DNA of 64,000 nt from CAYRGC01 sp964601225 (GCA_964601225.1 CAZRMM010000006.1:26554-90553), one strand, 5' to 3'; shown: positions 8,608 to 17,018, counted from the stretch's first letter. A program made the numbers and translations. The notes: a model not told the origin generated them from the letters alone.

Positions 8608-9807
8608 ATGGCCGAGCAGAAGAAATTCGACCGAACCAAGCCGCACGTTAACGTCGGCACCATCGGTCACATTGACCACGGAAAGACCACGCTCACCGCT
8701 GCCCTATCAGCTCGCGGCGCGGCCAAGTACGGCTCCACGGCCATTGACTATAAGTCGATTGCAAAGGGTGGTACGGAACGCGATTCCACCAAGACGATCA
8801 CGATCGCCTCGGCCCACGTCGAGTACGAGACGGCCAACCGTCACTACGCCCACGTCGACTGTCCCGGTCACGCCGACTACGTCAAAAACATGATCACGGG
8901 TGCCGCTCAGATGGACGGCGCCATTCTCGTCGTCTCGGCGGCGGACGGTCCGATGCCCCAGACCCGCGAGCACATTCTTCTCGCCCGCCAGGTCGGCGTG
9001 CCGAAGATCGTGGTCTTCCTCAACAAGATCGACCTCGTGAAGGACAAGGAACTCCTCGACCTCGTCGAGGAAGAGGTTCGCGAGCTCCTCACGAAGTACG
9101 GCTTCCCGGGCAAGGACACGCCGGTCGTGAAGGGTTCTGCTCTTCCCGCCTACTCGAACCCGAAGGACGACACCGCCAACGCCTGCATCGACGAGCTCTT
9201 CAAGACGCTCGACGAGTACATCCCGATCCCGCAGCGTGAAGTGGACAAGCCGTTCCTCATGTCCGTCGAGGACGTCTTCTCCATCAAGGGTCGCGGCACC
9301 GTCGCCACGGGCCGTATCGAGCAGGGTAAGGTGAAGGTCAACGAAGAAGTCGAGATCATCGGTCTCAAGGACACCCGCAAGTCCGTCTGCACGGGCGTTG
9401 AAATGTTCCACAAGCTCCTCGACGAAGGTATGGCCGGTGACAACGTCGGTCTCCTCCTCCGCGGCGTTGAGCGCGAGGACGTTGAGCGCGGCCAGGTTAT
9501 CGCGAAGCCGGGCAGCATCACCCCGCACACGCAGTTCGATTCTGAGGTATACATCCTCTCCAAGGAGGAAGGCGGCCGTCACACCCCGTTCTTCAAGGGT
9601 TACAAGCCGCAGTTCTACATCCGCACCACGGACGTTACGGGTTCCGTAGAGTTGGCCCCCAGCGTCGAAATGGTGATGCCGGGTGACAATACGAAGTTCA
9701 CCGTCACACTCGGTCTTCCCGTCGCTCTCGAGCAGGGAACGCGCTTCGCCATCCGCGAAGGCGGCCGCACCGTCGGTGCCGGCGTCGTGACCAAGATCAT
9801 CAAGTAA
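8608..9807 (+). CDS. tuf: translation elongation factor Tu
   Basis: GTPase that delivers aminoacyl-tRNA to the ribosome. 399 residues, full family length. G1 GHIDHGKTT (about 20), G3 DCPGHADY (about 82), G4 NKID (about 138) and G5 GSAL are intact, followed by the two beta-barrel domains (GRGTVATGRIEQG; the C-terminal VALEQGTRFAIREGGRT). It has its own promoter and stands directly before rpsJ, the last part of the classic str-operon order (tuf-rpsJ), but fusA, rpsL and rpsG are not upstream. No in-frame shortening. Confidence 0.98.
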   Translation: MAEQKKFDRTKPHVNVGTIGHIDHGKTTLTAALSARGAAKYGSTAIDYKSIAKGGTERDSTKTITIASAHVEYETANRHYAHVDCPGHADYVKNMITGAAQMDGAILVVSAADGPMPQTREHILLARQVGVPKIVVFLNKIDLVKDKELLDLVEEEVRELLTKYGFPGKDTPVVKGSALPAYSNPKDDTANACIDELFKTLDEYIPIPQREVDKPFLMSVEDVFSIKGRGTVATGRIEQGKVKVNEEVEIIGLKDTRKSVCTGVEMFHKLLDEGMAGDNVGLLLRGVEREDVERGQVIAKPGSITPHTQFDSEVYILSKEEGGRHTPFFKGYKPQFYIRTTDVTGSVELAPSVEMVMPGDNTKFTVTLGLPVALEQGTRFAIREGGRTVGAGVVTKIIK

Positions 9808-9817
9808 TCTCCCCGTC

Positions 9818-9861
9818 CCGAAGGGGTAATGGCTCGACTTCGCTCACCATTGCCCCTTCGG
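9818..9861 (+). repeat. long hairpin between tuf and rpsJ
   Basis: 15-nt arms CCGAAGGGGTAATGG (9818-9832) and CCATTGCCCCTTCGG (9847-9861) pair fully with one G-U pair; 14-nt loop. There is no U-tract, so it is not a classical terminator. The right arm contains the -35 of the rpsJ promoter. Confidence 0.65.
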
Positions 9862-9878
9862 CCCACGGTCCCTATACT
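9850..9878 (+). promoter_or_regulatory. promoter of rpsJ
   Basis: TTGCCC (9850-9855), 17-nt spacer, TATACT (9873-9878). The -35 lies inside the right arm of the tuf-rpsJ hairpin. Confidence 0.6.
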
Positions 9879-9906
9879 CCCCCGCTCTTTCTCCCCCTCT
9901 CTGCCC

Positions 9907-10368
9907 ATGGCAACCGCCAAGAAGTCCACGGAAAAGAAGACTCCCGCCAAGAAAGCCGCCCCGAAAGCGGCCTCCCCTGCAGAGAAGAAGCCGAAGACGG
10001 CCGCGGTTTCGGCGAGTGCCGTTACGGCCGAGAAGTCCGTCAGCGGCAAGAAAGAGATTAAAGCTGCCGTCATCCGCATTCGTCTTTCGGCCTTCGACCA
10101 CACGGTCTTGGACGAGGCCGCCGCGAAGATCATCGAGACTTCCGAGCGCTCCGGCGCCGTCGTCCACGGACCGATCCCGTTGCCGACGATCCTCAAAAAG
10201 TGGACCGTGAACCGTTCGACGTTCGTCCACAAGGACGCCCGCGACCAGTTTGAGATGCGTATTCACCGCCGCCTGATCGACCTTTCTGAGACCACCTTCA
10301 AGACCGTGGAGAGCCTGCAATCGTTGTCTTTGCCCTCCGGCGTGGACATCGAGATCAAGATGGGTTGA
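9907..10368 (+). CDS. rpsJ: 30S ribosomal protein S10 with basic N-terminal extension
   Basis: S10 sits in the head of the small subunit and, in other bacteria, also binds NusB during antitermination. The conserved core starts near residue 52 (AAVIRIRLSAFDHTVLD) and runs to the end (SLPSGVDIEIKMG). The usual length is about 102-105 residues; this one has 153 because of an extra 50-residue N-terminal tail made mostly of Lys, Ala, Pro and Ser (repeated KKTPAKKAAPKAAS-like runs). The ATG at 9907 is the first good start after the promoter. nusB is also in the window (12170-12571). Confidence 0.95.
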   Translation: MATAKKSTEKKTPAKKAAPKAASPAEKKPKTAAVSASAVTAEKSVSGKKEIKAAVIRIRLSAFDHTVLDEAAAKIIETSERSGAVVHGPIPLPTILKKWTVNRSTFVHKDARDQFEMRIHRRLIDLSETTFKTVESLQSLSLPSGVDIEIKMG

Positions 10369-10410
10369 TTCGTTCTCTTGTAGAACTGTAAAACCAAAGA
10401 ATCCACCTGT

Positions 10411-10764
10411 GTGGAATTGACGATGGAAGGATGTAAGCTAGCTTGCTCCCATATGGTCAATACCATCAGCTTCGAAGAGGTTCCGCCGATTTTACGAGAT
10501 CTCATGGAGTGTGTTGTAGAAAAAAATTCCGTCAACGCATGGCTCACGAACAAGAAATCTTTCCCGGGGGAAGGCCGACCGATTGATCTGTTGTCTGCGG
10601 ATCGGCGCGATCTCTATTGGAATATTAGGCGAATTACTGAACGCTTTTACTCGGGAATAGGTATGGCATCCGCTCCGAATATCCCGCAACAAGAAGAATT
10701 GATAAAAAGGTGCGTAGCGGAACTCCTGGGTTGGGACAGTGAAGGGGAGGATATCCTCGCCTGA
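10411..10764 (+). CDS. orphan DUF2384 (MbcA/ParS/Xre toxin-binding domain) protein
   Basis: About 117 residues from GTG 10411 (ATG 10423 or 10453 are alternatives). The segment VNAWLTNKKSFPGEGRPIDL followed by a helix (DLYWNIRRITERF) matches the antitoxin/toxin-binding fold of DUF2384, where a W-L pair precedes a P-x-x-L-L turn. That family normally pairs with a RES-domain toxin encoded next door; none is present here (neighbours are rpsJ and rnc). It may be a solitary antitoxin or a regulator. The assignment rests on motif shape and is moderate. Confidence 0.55.
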   Translation: MELTMEGCKLACSHMVNTISFEEVPPILRDLMECVVEKNSVNAWLTNKKSFPGEGRPIDLLSADRRDLYWNIRRITERFYSGIGMASAPNIPQQEELIKRCVAELLGWDSEGEDILA

Positions 10765-10828
10765 CGTGCTCACACACCGCTTCATCGTCTTCTTTTTTTC
10801 CCCACGCCCGTCCCTTACACTTCTTTCC

Positions 10829-11521
10829 GTGCCATCCCCCTCCCCCCTCACGGAGCTCGAGCGTGTCATCGGCGTCGACTTTAAGCGAAAAGAACATCTT
10901 CGCCAGGCACTGATCCACCGTTCCGCGGTGAAGGAAGCGCGCGCATACGGGCATAACGAACGCCTGGAGTTCCTCGGGGACGCGGTCCTGGAGCTTGCGA
11001 CGACGGAGTACCTCTTCCACCTCTCCGAACGCCCGGAAGGCGAGCTGACGAACTGGCGCTCGGCGCTGGTACAAGGCGACCACTTGGCCCAAGTGGCGAG
11101 GCAGCTCGACCTGGGAAAATATCTTTCCATGAGCAAAGGCGAGGAGGCTTCCGACGGCCGCAACAAGGATTCCACCCTGGCAAACGCCCTTGAAGCGCTT
11201 ATCGGGGCGATCTACCTCGATAAAGGCTTCGCCGTGGCCAAGCGCTTCTGCGAGGAGCACATTCTGACGAACCTGAACGATCTGCTTGCGATGGGAAAAC
11301 ATCGCGATGAGAAGAGTCTCTTCCAAGAACGTGCGCAGGAGCGCATGGGTGTTACGCCCCATTACGAAGTTGTGGGCGAGGAAGGACCGGATCATGACAA
11401 GAAGTTCACCTGTGCCGTCTTCATCGGAGCGGAGAAAATCGCCGAAGGCAGCGGCAACAGCAAGCAGCGCGCCGAAACCGCCGCGGCCAAGGAGGGATTG
11501 AAAGTGAAGGGCTGGGCGTGA
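10829..11521 (+). CDS. rnc: ribonuclease III
   Basis: Double-strand-specific endoribonuclease for rRNA and mRNA processing. The catalytic signature ERLEFLGDAVLELATTE is at about residues 44-60, with the second acidic pair in ANALEALIGAIYLD. A C-terminal double-stranded RNA-binding domain follows (about 158-230; SLFQERAQE, ending in SKQRAETAAAKEGL). The longer open frame upstream to 10739 is hydrophobic and unlike the family; GTG at 10829 gives 230 residues, the normal size, and TACACT ends 7 nt before it (leaderless geometry). It ends 1 nt before the convergent gene. Confidence 0.95.
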   Translation: MPSPSPLTELERVIGVDFKRKEHLRQALIHRSAVKEARAYGHNERLEFLGDAVLELATTEYLFHLSERPEGELTNWRSALVQGDHLAQVARQLDLGKYLSMSKGEEASDGRNKDSTLANALEALIGAIYLDKGFAVAKRFCEEHILTNLNDLLAMGKHRDEKSLFQERAQERMGVTPHYEVVGEEGPDHDKKFTCAVFIGAEKIAEGSGNSKQRAETAAAKEGLKVKGWA

Positions 11522-12154
11522 TCACTCCCCCTCCAAGAAGTTTTTTTCGCGCTCCTGTTTCTTCGCATCCTCGGTCCAGCGATCTTTCGGGACGTACGTA
11601 AACGCCCGCAAAGGCTTATAGCGAACCTTGCCCTTTGCGAAAACGTCACCGTAGGGAACGCGGACAAAGGAATTCGACACGGTCTCCGCGACCCAGATGC
11701 CGTCTGCGTCGAAACTGTACGCCGCCGCGACGTGGGGCACGGTTTTAAGCGAGCCGTCCTTTGCGCGATACGCGAGCATGTAGGAAATCGCCACAGGATC
11801 GCCGTCGCGCAGGTGATCGAAGAGAAAACCGATGTCACTCGATTCTTCGACCTTCGCATGCACCGCGTTCAGAAAATTCCGCTGATCGGCCGCCGTGGAC
11901 AACCGTTTCGGATCCTTACCGATGGCCTTTTCGACGGAACTCACATAGATCCCGATGCCGTACTTCTCTTTGAGAATGTTGCGCACTGCGAAAAAATAAC
12001 AGGCGTTGAGCGACTGCTTCTTCAGGGGAAAAACATACGTCGGCGGAAGCCTGGGCTCATACCCGGCACGGAGAAAATCGTCCGGCGACATCATGGCTTT
12101 CGCCCCAAATGGCAGGGCGAAGACCGTGATAACCAGAACGAAGCGGAGGCGCAT
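11522..12154 (-). CDS. secreted papain-like (C39-type) cysteine peptidase-like protein
   Basis: 210 residues with a signal peptide (RLRFVLVITVFALPFGAKA). The mature part begins near residue 21. A Gln-x4-Cys pair stands at the start of a helix (KKQSLNACYFFAVRNIL, about 47-63), and a downstream His opens a strand with an aromatic-rich turn (PHVAAAYSFDADGIWVAE, about 142-159); this is the order of the oxyanion Gln, catalytic Cys and catalytic His in C39-like folds. Activity is an inference. It is the last gene of the rpmF-nusB group, but TATAGT ends 6 nt before its ATG, so it also seems to have its own leaderless promoter. Confidence 0.65.
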   Translation of the reverse strand: MRLRFVLVITVFALPFGAKAMMSPDDFLRAGYEPRLPPTYVFPLKKQSLNACYFFAVRNILKEKYGIGIYVSSVEKAIGKDPKRLSTAADQRNFLNAVHAKVEESSDIGFLFDHLRDGDPVAISYMLAYRAKDGSLKTVPHVAAAYSFDADGIWVAETVSNSFVRVPYGDVFAKGKVRYKPLRAFTYVPKDRWTEDAKKQEREKNFLEGE

Positions 12155-12169
12155 GCCCGTACTATACCG

Positions 12170-12571
12170 TCACTTCTTGTGCGCGATGGCGTTGAGCACC
12201 CCGTTGACGAACTTTCCGCCTTCACCGGTGCCATACTCCTTGGCAATATCGATAGCCTCATTCATGACCACCGCCTGGGGAGCATCTTTATTGAACAGAA
12301 GCTCATAGGCGCCGACGAGCAGGATGCAGCGCGAAATAGGATCCATGCGCTCGAGCGGCCACTGTGGGGCGTGCGTTTGGATGACGTCTTTCAGCTCCTG
12401 CTCCTTTTCCACCGTGCCGCGGACGAGGGACTCGGCGAAATCGCGGTCGCAATCCCCGAGCTCATCCATGTTACGACCGAGAGCCGCGGAAAGATCGCTC
12501 ATCGAATGTTTCTCGCGCTCGAAGAGCACTTGCATGACGGCAACGCGGGAGAGGTGACGGCGACGGGCCAT
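12170..12571 (-). CDS. nusB: transcription antitermination protein NusB
   Basis: 133 residues, all-helical NusB fold: it starts MARRRHLSRVAVMQVLFE and ends with the family motif NEAIDIAKEYGTGEGGKFVN. It binds boxA RNA together with S10 to prevent early termination in rRNA operons. It sits 13 nt after the L32 gene and 15 nt before the C39-like gene on the same strand. Confidence 0.93.
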   Translation of the reverse strand: MARRRHLSRVAVMQVLFEREKHSMSDLSAALGRNMDELGDCDRDFAESLVRGTVEKEQELKDVIQTHAPQWPLERMDPISRCILLVGAYELLFNKDAPQAVVMNEAIDIAKEYGTGEGGKFVNGVLNAIAHKK

Positions 12572-12584
12572 GAGAGCTGGATGA

Positions 12585-12770
12585 TTACGCCTTCACGCGC
12601 GTAATGCCTTTGAGCGCCTTGCTAGCCTTGTTCTTCGGCTCGGCAACGCCGGCATACGGGGAGTTCTGGCGGTTCTGGAGACGGCGGACTTCCTTCTGAA
12701 GATAGACGGAGTGCTGACGGCGCCCGTGCGATTTCGCACGGCGCTTCTTCGGTGTTGGTCGCTTACCCAT
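12585..12770 (-). CDS. rpmF: 50S ribosomal protein L32 (probable)
   Basis: 61 residues, strongly basic. TPKKRRAKSHGRRQHS at the N-terminus resembles the L32 start, where a Pro-Lys-rich segment is followed by an Arg/Ser-rich helix. The zinc cysteines seen in some L32 proteins are absent, as in many C-minus forms. The tail (GVAEPKNKASKALKGITRV) is unusual, so the family assignment is likely but not certain. It is first in the group with nusB. Confidence 0.7.
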   Translation of the reverse strand: MGKRPTPKKRRAKSHGRRQHSVYLQKEVRRLQNRQNSPYAGVAEPKNKASKALKGITRVKA

Positions 12771-12906
12771 GGTTCTGAGGAGAATCGATGCCGGGGGCTC
12801 TCCGCCCGCGGCGAAAACGGGGGTATCCTACGGAAATTGATGAGAGAAAACCAGGGGAAATGGCGACCAGGCTTCCCAAATCTTGAACACAAAAAGTGAT
12901 CATGAA

Positions 12907-13599
12907 TCAGCCACGCCTGTTGCCGGACACCGCGATCATAAACCGCAGAATTGTGAGGAAGAGATTGAAGATGTCGAGATAGAGCGAAAGCGCCATCAGG
13001 AACGGATTCGCTCCGGCTCTTCCCTGTTCACGGATGCGCTGCAGGTCGTACGCGGTGAAACCGGCGAAGAGCAGGATCGCGGCACCGGACAGCAACATCT
13101 CGAAGGCGCCCGTTCGGAGGCCGGGAACAAATATCTGGAAAAGACCGGCAACAATGATGCCAAGGAGACCGAAAATCAGCGCGCCAATCCATCCGCGCGT
13201 GTTGATGCCGCTGCGGGCGACAACCGCGCACGCCAATGCCGTCGTCGCCGTGGCACCGAGGGCATTCAACAGGATTGCACCGCCGTTGGCATACCCCGTG
13301 AGAACCATGAGGATATACGGCGTGACCGTAACACCCGAAAGGAGGGGGAAGGCAAGAAACAAGATCGCATTGAGAGGACTATGACGAGCCCAGAGACGGG
13401 AGGTGAGGATGAGCGCAAACTCGCAAAGCGTGCAGAGAAGAAGGATGCCCGTTGTGAGCAAACTGTTTGCGAAGGCGATTCCCAGATACACCCCCAGCGT
13501 TGTGAGGCCCATGGCTACGCCAAAGAGCGCATACGTGTAGGCCTCGGTAGAGGCTCCGATATCGATAGGCTGACTGCGCGGTACAGAGAAGGTTGTCAT
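12907..13599 (-). CDS. Bax inhibitor-1/YccA family membrane protein
   Basis: 230 residues with seven hydrophobic helices. The family signature is near the C-terminus: FAGFTAYDLQRIRE (about 179) and ALSLYLDIFNLFLTILRF (about 203). BI-1/YccA proteins are calcium-leak channels or modulators of membrane proteases in other organisms; the role here is not known. The ATG at 13599 is preceded by TAGAAT with a gap of exactly 6 nt, so the mRNA is probably leaderless. Monocistronic; the next gene is divergent. Confidence 0.9.
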   Translation of the reverse strand: MTTFSVPRSQPIDIGASTEAYTYALFGVAMGLTTLGVYLGIAFANSLLTTGILLLCTLCEFALILTSRLWARHSPLNAILFLAFPLLSGVTVTPYILMVLTGYANGGAILLNALGATATTALACAVVARSGINTRGWIGALIFGLLGIIVAGLFQIFVPGLRTGAFEMLLSGAAILLFAGFTAYDLQRIREQGRAGANPFLMALSLYLDIFNLFLTILRFMIAVSGNRRG

Positions 13600-13685
13600 G
13601 ACCCCATTCTATGCCGCCGGGACCGACGGGCAATTCGATCGCCGGTTTTTTTGCAAACATTCATGGAACGGTATGATCGTTCCGC

Positions 13686-15170
13686 ATGCGCCCTATCGAG
13701 ATCTCCTTCGTTTCTCTCCTCGTCTCGGTCATCTCCGTACCCATACTCGCGAGTGCGCACGAGGGAGGTTCCTGGATCGTTGACGTGAATGAACGCGGCT
13801 TCTCACCGTCGACACTCACGATCGCGCAAGGTGATACCGTCGTTTTCCGTAACACGGGAACAGCGGCTCACTGGCCGGCATCGGATCTTCACCCGACACA
13901 CGGCGTCTACCCCGCGTTCGATCCGAAAAAGGCGATCCTTCCAAATGATTTCTGGTCATTCCGTTTTACGAAAGTTGGAACATGGCGCATGCATGACCAT
14001 CTCGCGGCAAAATTCACCGGGGCGATAACCGTGGAATCGGATCCCGACTTCGTCGACGCCGAAACCGTAACGACGGAGACACCGACGTTCGACGAACGTT
14101 TTTCCGAAAACTTCGGACGTCTCCTGCTCTTTCTCTTTCCCTCTCAGCGCACCGAATCCCTTAAGCACATGGATGTTCGCAAGATCATCGCCGACGAGAA
14201 AAACCTGAAACGATGGGCAAAACTCGTGGGCCCAACTGCGCTCCTCGATAATCTTCTCATCGTCACAAACGGAGGGGCTCTGGAGGACTGCCACACCGAA
14301 GCGCATACGCTTGGACATGTGGCTTACGAAATCGATGGCGACAAGGCATTCGCCGAGGGCAACTCCGCATGTCACTCGGGGTTCTATCACGGGGCAATGG
14401 AGGTCATGCTCCAGGAACGAGGTACGGAAGATCTGGAGACGACGGTCAAAGACATCTGTCGTTCGTTTCCGACGAATTTCGGAACATTCGAGTGTCTCCA
14501 CGGCATCGGTCACGGTCTTCTCGCCACTCTGAACTACGATCTGCCCGCCGCGCTCGCCCTGTGCAAGACTCTCGAGGACGATTTCACGGTGTCCTCCTGC
14601 TACGGGGGCGTATTCATGGAGAACGTCGTCACCGGTCTTGGAATCGGCGCGGCGGCAGACCACACGACGCCGTGGCTCAACGACGACCCGCTCTTTCCAT
14701 GCAATGCACTCGACCAGAACGACGCGCCGATTCAGCGCGAGTGCTATCAGATGCAAACGAGCTGGATGCACAATCTGTATCCCGGCGACTACGGACGCAT
14801 CGCCGACGAATGCGAGAAAGCGGGAATCCTGGGTATCGATTTCTGTTTTGTCAGCTACGGGAGAGATGCGGCTGGAATGACGCTGCGAGACCCCGTGAAG
14901 ATCATCGAGAAATGCTCGCTTATCCAAGACGTCCACCATCGTGAACGATGTCTCTACGGAGGACTGGGGGTGATCGTGGATTTCTGGGGCGAACGCCTGC
15001 GCGACCAGGCAACAGCACTCTGCAAGCTCCTGACGGGAAACGAGAAAGATCTCTGCTACGACACATTGATCGGCAGACTCCCCGACCTGTTTCCCGATCA
15101 TGCGATCATCGGCGAGATTTGTGCCAACGTCGACGAAGCCTACCGCGAAAAATGCTTTTCTAAGATTTAG
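13686..15170 (+). CDS. secreted protein: degenerate cupredoxin domain plus Cys/His-rich domain
   Basis: 494 residues. Signal peptide (about 1-22), then a cupredoxin-type beta-sandwich (about 25-115; FSPSTLTIAQGDTVVFRNTG, AAHWPAS, GTWRMHDH). At the positions of the copper ligands Cys, His and Met there are Asp, Ala and Phe; only the first His remains, so a normal type 1 copper site is not possible. Residues about 190-494 form a Cys/His domain with CHTEAHTLGH, CHSGFYHG, CLHGIGHGL and CYGGVFMEN plus further spaced cysteines. I do not know a function for this domain; the repeated CH/HG motifs suggest metal or heme binding. TATGAT lies 8 nt before the ATG. Confidence 0.75.
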   Translation: MRPIEISFVSLLVSVISVPILASAHEGGSWIVDVNERGFSPSTLTIAQGDTVVFRNTGTAAHWPASDLHPTHGVYPAFDPKKAILPNDFWSFRFTKVGTWRMHDHLAAKFTGAITVESDPDFVDAETVTTETPTFDERFSENFGRLLLFLFPSQRTESLKHMDVRKIIADEKNLKRWAKLVGPTALLDNLLIVTNGGALEDCHTEAHTLGHVAYEIDGDKAFAEGNSACHSGFYHGAMEVMLQERGTEDLETTVKDICRSFPTNFGTFECLHGIGHGLLATLNYDLPAALALCKTLEDDFTVSSCYGGVFMENVVTGLGIGAAADHTTPWLNDDPLFPCNALDQNDAPIQRECYQMQTSWMHNLYPGDYGRIADECEKAGILGIDFCFVSYGRDAAGMTLRDPVKIIEKCSLIQDVHHRERCLYGGLGVIVDFWGERLRDQATALCKLLTGNEKDLCYDTLIGRLPDLFPDHAIIGEICANVDEAYREKCFSKI

Positions 15171-15253
15171 GCTTTAATTAGAGGAAATTTCAGAATTTTG
15201 AACACTTTTTGTGATCAAAAGGCGACAGTGCAAGATCTTCCCATGGAAGGACC

Positions 15254-15282
15254 TTCCGAAATTGCGATTTTTCTGCTACAAT
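15254..15282 (+). promoter_or_regulatory. extended -10 promoter of the pilin-like operon
   Basis: TGCTACAAT at 15274-15282 (extended -10), with TTCCGA 17 nt upstream. The same TGCTAnAAT core is found before the genes at 41043, 50948 (minus) and 56572. Confidence 0.6.
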
Positions 15283-15303
15283 AAGAGGATTTTTAGAGAT
15301 TCT

Positions 15304-16140
15304 ATGCGCTTCTTGCGTACCCTCCCGGCCATCCTCCTGGGAATCACGCTGCCCCTTGCTGCGCACGCCTTCGAATTGAGCAACGACTGGGGAATGCTCT
15401 GCAATTACATCCCATGTTCGGCGGGAGGCGGAGGGGCTTTCGGCTTGAGCGGTTATGTTTTCTCGAAGATCGTCCTCGCCATGGAAGGACTTTTCGTGGC
15501 AGCCGCGGGTTTGGCCTTATTCTTTTCGGCCGCACGCATGACCCTCCAGAGCTCGGACGAAGGAGCAGTCACGGAATCCCGCACCGCTTTCCTGTACGCG
15601 ATCGGCGGTGCCACGGTCGTCGGCTTCGCGCGTTGGATCGTCATGGCATTCGCCCCCTCCGAAACGGGTGCCGCTCTGGTGAACACGAACATCATTGTCG
15701 CCGGTGCTAATAACATCGTGACGTATGTCCGCCTCGCCCTGGCGACGGTTCTGCTCGCAAACATCGTCATTCAAGCTTTCCGTTTGATCGCGTCCCAAGG
15801 TCAGGATGAACAGACGAACAAGGCAAAAACGCGTCTTATCGCCAGCTTCATCGGCGTGGGCATCGTGATGCTCGCCAACGTCGTCATGGTCGCCGTGAAC
15901 CCGGAACTCGGCAGTTCCTCGATGATCGCCGAAGAAATCGCCGGTATCGGCAATTTCCTCATCACCCTGTTCGGCTTCCTCGCCGTCGTGGCAATCATGG
16001 CTGCGGGACTCATGCTCATACTGTCCGCCGACGACGGAGTGAAAGAAAAAGCGAAAAACATCATCAAGACGGCCGTCGTCGCACTCGTCGTTGTGACCGT
16101 CGCATACGCTCTCGTCAACGAATTCATCACCCTCGCATGA
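15304..16140 (+). CDS. multi-pass membrane protein with repeated T4SS pilin-like (TrbC/VirB2-type) modules
   Basis: 279 residues. Signal peptide to about residue 23 (PLAAHA). Then three copies of a two-helix module: a transmembrane helix, a short charged turn beginning S.DE or S.DD, a Lys/Arg-Ala turn and a second helix (SSDEGAVTESRTAFLYAIGG; SQGQDEQTNKAKTRLIASFI; SADDGVKEKAKNIIKTAVVA). This is the pattern of the type IV secretion pilin-like proteins common in Patescibacteria. Two cysteines (LCNYIPC) sit just after the signal peptide. The ATG at 15304 was chosen because the upstream extension is not signal-like and contains the promoter. It overlaps the next gene by 4 nt (ATGA). Confidence 0.75.
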   Translation: MRFLRTLPAILLGITLPLAAHAFELSNDWGMLCNYIPCSAGGGGAFGLSGYVFSKIVLAMEGLFVAAAGLALFFSAARMTLQSSDEGAVTESRTAFLYAIGGATVVGFARWIVMAFAPSETGAALVNTNIIVAGANNIVTYVRLALATVLLANIVIQAFRLIASQGQDEQTNKAKTRLIASFIGVGIVMLANVVMVAVNPELGSSSMIAEEIAGIGNFLITLFGFLAVVAIMAAGLMLILSADDGVKEKAKNIIKTAVVALVVVTVAYALVNEFITLA

Positions 16141-17018
16141 ACCGCCATCTCACCCGCATCGGCCTCGCACTCGGCCTCCTCTTCGCTCCGACGGCAGCAT
16201 TGGCCGATTACTCGGTGATCAATAACAGCGTCAATCTCGTGGGTGGCATGATGCCGAATCTTGAAGTATTCACTGGCGGATCGCTGTGCGACGCCATCGA
16301 CGGACCCTGCGGCTTCGCGGCGATCGCAAGCATGCTCCTGCTGCGTTTCCGCCCGCTTCTGACGATCGTGGGCATCATGGGAATGAGCTTCGCGGGCATT
16401 CGCATGATCATCGCCCAGGAAGACGAATCGATCGGGAAGGCTCGAAGCGTACTGAGCGCCTGCATTGCCGGAATCATGCTCGCGTATCTCATTGAACCTT
16501 TCCTTGCGGCCTTCTACGGCCAGAGTGGCTCCGTGCAGCAAGGAGGAATGGCAGCGGGTGTTTCGGTGCTCTCCGACGAAGTGGCCGGCGTCATCAACTG
16601 GGTACTCGTCATTGCCGCCTCACTCGCCGTCGTGATGATCATCCTGAGTGCGCTCAAATCGTTCCAAAGCTCCACAAGCGAGGAGGGAATCAGCAATATC
16701 CGCAAGACCGTCATCAGCGTCGTCATCGGCATCATCCTGCTCGTCGTGCGCACGGCACTCGCCGCATCGTTCACGACGGGCAACGCCGAAAGTCTCATCT
16801 CCATCGTCGTCGCGTTCATCGCCTACGTACTCGGATTCCTCGCTCTTGCCGCGGTGTGCATGATAATTTTCGCGGGAGTCCAACTCGTTCTTTCATGGGG
16901 AAATCAGGATGCGATGACCCGCGCAAAGAGCATCGTGATCAGATCGGCACTGGGATGCATCGTTTTCATGCTCTCCCTCGCACTCGTCCGTTTCGTCATT
17001 GAGCCGGGAGTGTCCTGA
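16137..17018 (+). CDS. second multi-pass T4SS pilin-like repeat protein
   Basis: 293 residues, translationally coupled to the previous gene by an ATGA overlap. Signal peptide (to about residue 23, ALA-DY), a disulfide-like loop (CDAIDGPC, about 51-58), then three two-helix modules with the same turn signature (AQEDESIGKARSVLSACIAG; SSTSEEGISNIRKTVISVVI; SWGNQDAMTRAKSIVIRSAL). With its neighbour it makes six modules in a row, so the pair probably builds one membrane or pilus-base complex. No ATPase or other secretion gene is adjacent. Function inferred only from family resemblance. Confidence 0.72.
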   Translation: MNRHLTRIGLALGLLFAPTAALADYSVINNSVNLVGGMMPNLEVFTGGSLCDAIDGPCGFAAIASMLLLRFRPLLTIVGIMGMSFAGIRMIIAQEDESIGKARSVLSACIAGIMLAYLIEPFLAAFYGQSGSVQQGGMAAGVSVLSDEVAGVINWVLVIAASLAVVMIILSALKSFQSSTSEEGISNIRKTVISVVIGIILLVVRTALAASFTTGNAESLISIVVAFIAYVLGFLALAAVCMIIFAGVQLVLSWGNQDAMTRAKSIVIRSALGCIVFMLSLALVRFVIEPGVS

